The notes beneath the pieces were generated by a model. The model was not told where the DNA came from, searched no databases, and saw only the letters and a program-made list of their open reading frames with translations. This document shows positions 53,696-55,413 of a stretch of DNA of 55,413 nucleotides, piece after piece (the first letter of the stretch is position 1; every line of letters begins with the position of its first letter). A program made the translations under genes and the position numbers. Source of the DNA: Candidatus Poribacteria bacterium (lineage in GTDB: Bacteria > Poribacteria > WGA-4E > UBA9662); NCBI GenBank assembly GCA_030748495.1, contig JASMLX010000032.1:1-55413 (forward strand). The letters are read 5' to 3'.

Positions 53696-55285
53696 GTGAA
53701 GATTCCAAATTCTAGATTATTAACGTTACACCGTCGGTCGCTGTGTGCAAGCCGGTTTTTGGCGGCTGTATCCGGACTATTGATTATTGCGCTTTCACTC
53801 TTTGGTTTCATCGGCATTGCGGCAGGGGCGCAACAAGTGACGCCTAAACGGGTCAATGTTCCGACGGAGATGATTACAGTACAACCGGGGCAAACTTTGG
53901 CTGATCTAGCCGAAAAATACTTTGGCGATCGGCGTCAGTACAAGAGGTTTCTAGAATATAACAACATTCCAGATATCAATACCATGAAACCTGGTGACCG
54001 TTTGCAGGTGCCGGTCAACTCGAATGAGTCGACCAATTCAGACCAGGTAGCCCCTAACACAAAAGCTGGTAAATCTGCAACGCCAGTCACTGAATCTACC
54101 CCAACACTAGCTATAGCGGAATCTACCAACCAGGCCACCTTTGATAGCCTGCAGACAGCAGAGGTTGAGGCAGTGCCGGAGATGATCCCACCGACTGAGG
54201 TTAAAGCCAACGATGTTCCCAATGATGCGATTAAAAAGGGCCGTGGAACGATTATTATCACTTGGACAGCACCAGAAGATACGACTAACGTCAAAGGCTA
54301 CCATGTCTGGCGCAAGGCGATGCCAGATGGTAACTTTGAAAAGATTACCAAAAAACCACTCAAACTGAGTAAATCGGAATATCTCGATAAAACCGCAACC
54401 GGCGGTCAAAGCTACGTTTATCAGGTGGCTTCAGTTGGTGCTTCAGGCCTGCCTGAAGCGGCAGAAGTCGTTTCAGCCTCTTCCAAGCCTGCTATTGCTC
54501 AGGGTAACTGGTATAACACCAAAAAATCATATCTTTTGTTGACCATCATTATATTTTCAATTATTACCCTCTACTACATGGACCGAGGGATGAGTGGAAA
54601 AGACATGTTTATCCGGCGCATTGCAGCCTTAGATACCATTGAGGAGGTTGTCGGCCGGGCGGCAGAGATGGGACGGCCAGCTATGTTTGTGGCCGGCAAT
54701 GATGATCCTGATACAGGATCGACGATGGCAGCTTTCTCTGTCTTTGAATCTGTGGCTAACTATGCGGTGGTGACTCAGACCGAAGTCGTGGTTCCGGTAC
54801 AGAAACCAATTGTTGATCAAGTCCTGCGATCCTCGCTCAGAAACATCTTTACCTTAGCCGGCCGACCAGATCTGTTTAACGAAGAAGATGTAACCTATGA
54901 AGTGGATAACCAACCTGCATTTATTGGAATTATTGGTGATAGCATGGCCAAATACAATCCGGCTAGCGTCTTCTATTTTGGTGATTTCACCTATGAATCC
55001 ATGGTCTTTGCTGAAATGGGAAACAACGTTGGTGCGGTCCAGGTGGCAGGCTGCGAAAATCCCAAGCAAACAGCATTTTTTATCGTTGGCTGTGACTACT
55101 GTTTAATCGGTGAAGAGCTATTCGCTGCCGGCGCTTATTTGAAACGGGATGTGGTACAGATGGCAACATTGCTGGCTCAAGATAGAATCAAGATTTTGGC
55201 ATTTCTAGCCCTTCTGTTGGGCATCTTGATCTCCATTTTTAACCCAGGTAAGGGAAATCTGGTACTCGATTTTCTAACATTTTGA
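53696..55285 (+). CDS. LysM-FnIII-membrane-DUF6754 protein
   Basis: A 529-aa protein. It begins with a basic N-terminus and a signal or membrane segment (SGLLIIALSLFGFIGIAAGA), then a LysM domain (MITVQPGQTLADLAEKYFGD...MKPGDRLQVP, about 60-107) that would bind peptidoglycan. A Thr/Ser/Pro-rich linker, one fibronectin type III domain (IIITWTAPEDTTNVKGYHVW, about 183-258) and a membrane helix (YLLLTIIIFSIITLYYM) follow. The DUF6754 domain (VVGRAAEMGRPAMFVAGNDD, GVVQVAG-like GAVQVAGCENPKQ, CDYCLIGEELFAAGAYLKRD) is next, and a final helix (ILAFLALLLGILISIF). The DUF function is unknown. The GTG at 53696 follows GGAGG by nine bases. No terminator is visible after it. Confidence 0.8.
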   Translation: MKIPNSRLLTLHRRSLCASRFLAAVSGLLIIALSLFGFIGIAAGAQQVTPKRVNVPTEMITVQPGQTLADLAEKYFGDRRQYKRFLEYNNIPDINTMKPGDRLQVPVNSNESTNSDQVAPNTKAGKSATPVTESTPTLAIAESTNQATFDSLQTAEVEAVPEMIPPTEVKANDVPNDAIKKGRGTIIITWTAPEDTTNVKGYHVWRKAMPDGNFEKITKKPLKLSKSEYLDKTATGGQSYVYQVASVGASGLPEAAEVVSASSKPAIAQGNWYNTKKSYLLLTIIIFSIITLYYMDRGMSGKDMFIRRIAALDTIEEVVGRAAEMGRPAMFVAGNDDPDTGSTMAAFSVFESVANYAVVTQTEVVVPVQKPIVDQVLRSSLRNIFTLAGRPDLFNEEDVTYEVDNQPAFIGIIGDSMAKYNPASVFYFGDFTYESMVFAEMGNNVGAVQVAGCENPKQTAFFIVGCDYCLIGEELFAAGAYLKRDVVQMATLLAQDRIKILAFLALLLGILISIFNPGKGNLVLDFLTF

Positions 55286-55413
55286 GTTCCGAATTGACTC
55301 TCAGATTCAATATGCGCGCCCTTCAAACTGTTATCTTTATGTATTCAGAAAACCCTTTTTAAGGTTATATAAGGTTATATTTAGATGCAAACTGCACTCC
55401 CGATCATCCTTTG
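55286..55413. other. Right-edge spacer
   Basis: No gene is seen. A short tandem repeat, AAGGTTATAT twice, lies at about 55361-55380. Confidence 0.4.

Noticed and set aside
1..55413. CRISPR array, tRNA, rRNA or origin of replication
   Set aside because: No regularly spaced repeats, cloverleaf sequences, rRNA segments or DnaA-box clusters were seen; rpmH alone is not evidence of an origin.

Overview
The window looks like a chromosome segment of an uncultivated, diderm, flagellated bacterium. The diderm call rests on FlgH and FlgI, the flagellar L- and P-ring proteins, and on several lipoprotein signal peptides. The gene families (phytanoyl-CoA dioxygenases, Gfo/Idh/MocA oxidoreductases, SUMF1-domain proteins, DUF362, DUF6288, DUF6754, ThuA, CRTAC1/ASPIC-UnbV remnants) resemble what is known from Candidatus Poribacteria and neighbouring phyla. 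That assignment is inference from family content; no rRNA is present to confirm it.

Layout. 0-19 kb is accessory: a decayed IS1595 transposase; a DUF6288 protein; two PhyH dioxygenases; an intact SUMF1-domain gene plus degenerate SUMF1 fragments; a minus-strand sugar/acid-metabolism cluster (Gfo/Idh/MocA, PhyH, TIM-barrel isomerase, DapA-like aldolase; 7.8-12.1 kb); a dead IS1 element; a DUF362 protein; a truncated CocE-type hydrolase; and an insertion-sequence graveyard (15.3-18.6 kb) with three further decayed transposases. These were found by reading through in-frame stops. 18.6-22.4 kb carries an Rrf2-type Fe-S regulator and a TPR/DUF3857/transglutaminase lipoprotein.

22.4-32.2 kb is a flagellar locus: flgF-flgG on plus converge with flgA-H-I-J-M-N-K-L on minus. 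Each block is preceded by a near-consensus sigma-54 promoter and they meet at a perfect bidirectional terminator. A sigma-28-like promoter precedes flgM. The arrangement suggests inversion of an ancestral flgFG-AHIJMNKL order.

32.3-34.7 kb starts with rpmH (L34, 44 aa), with its own sigma-70 promoter, followed by an AIR-synthase/HypE-like protein and ispH. 35.4-46.6 kb holds a zinc-type dehydrogenase that has lost its structural-zinc cysteines, glnD with a ThuA-like gene, a TPR lipoprotein beside a decayed FG-GAP/ASPIC-UnbV gene, a YacP/NYN nuclease, a PKD-like lipoprotein, a second Gfo/Idh/MocA enzyme, a cyclic-nucleotide-binding protein and a CASTOR/POLLUX-like ion channel. An MFS transporter follows.

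48.6-55.3 kb is one plus-strand run: larA (nickel lactate racemase family, broken by one frameshift), minC, minD, minE, a second ion channel with a fused N-terminal zinc ribbon, and a LysM-FnIII-membrane-DUF6754 protein. No tRNA, rRNA or CRISPR array was seen.
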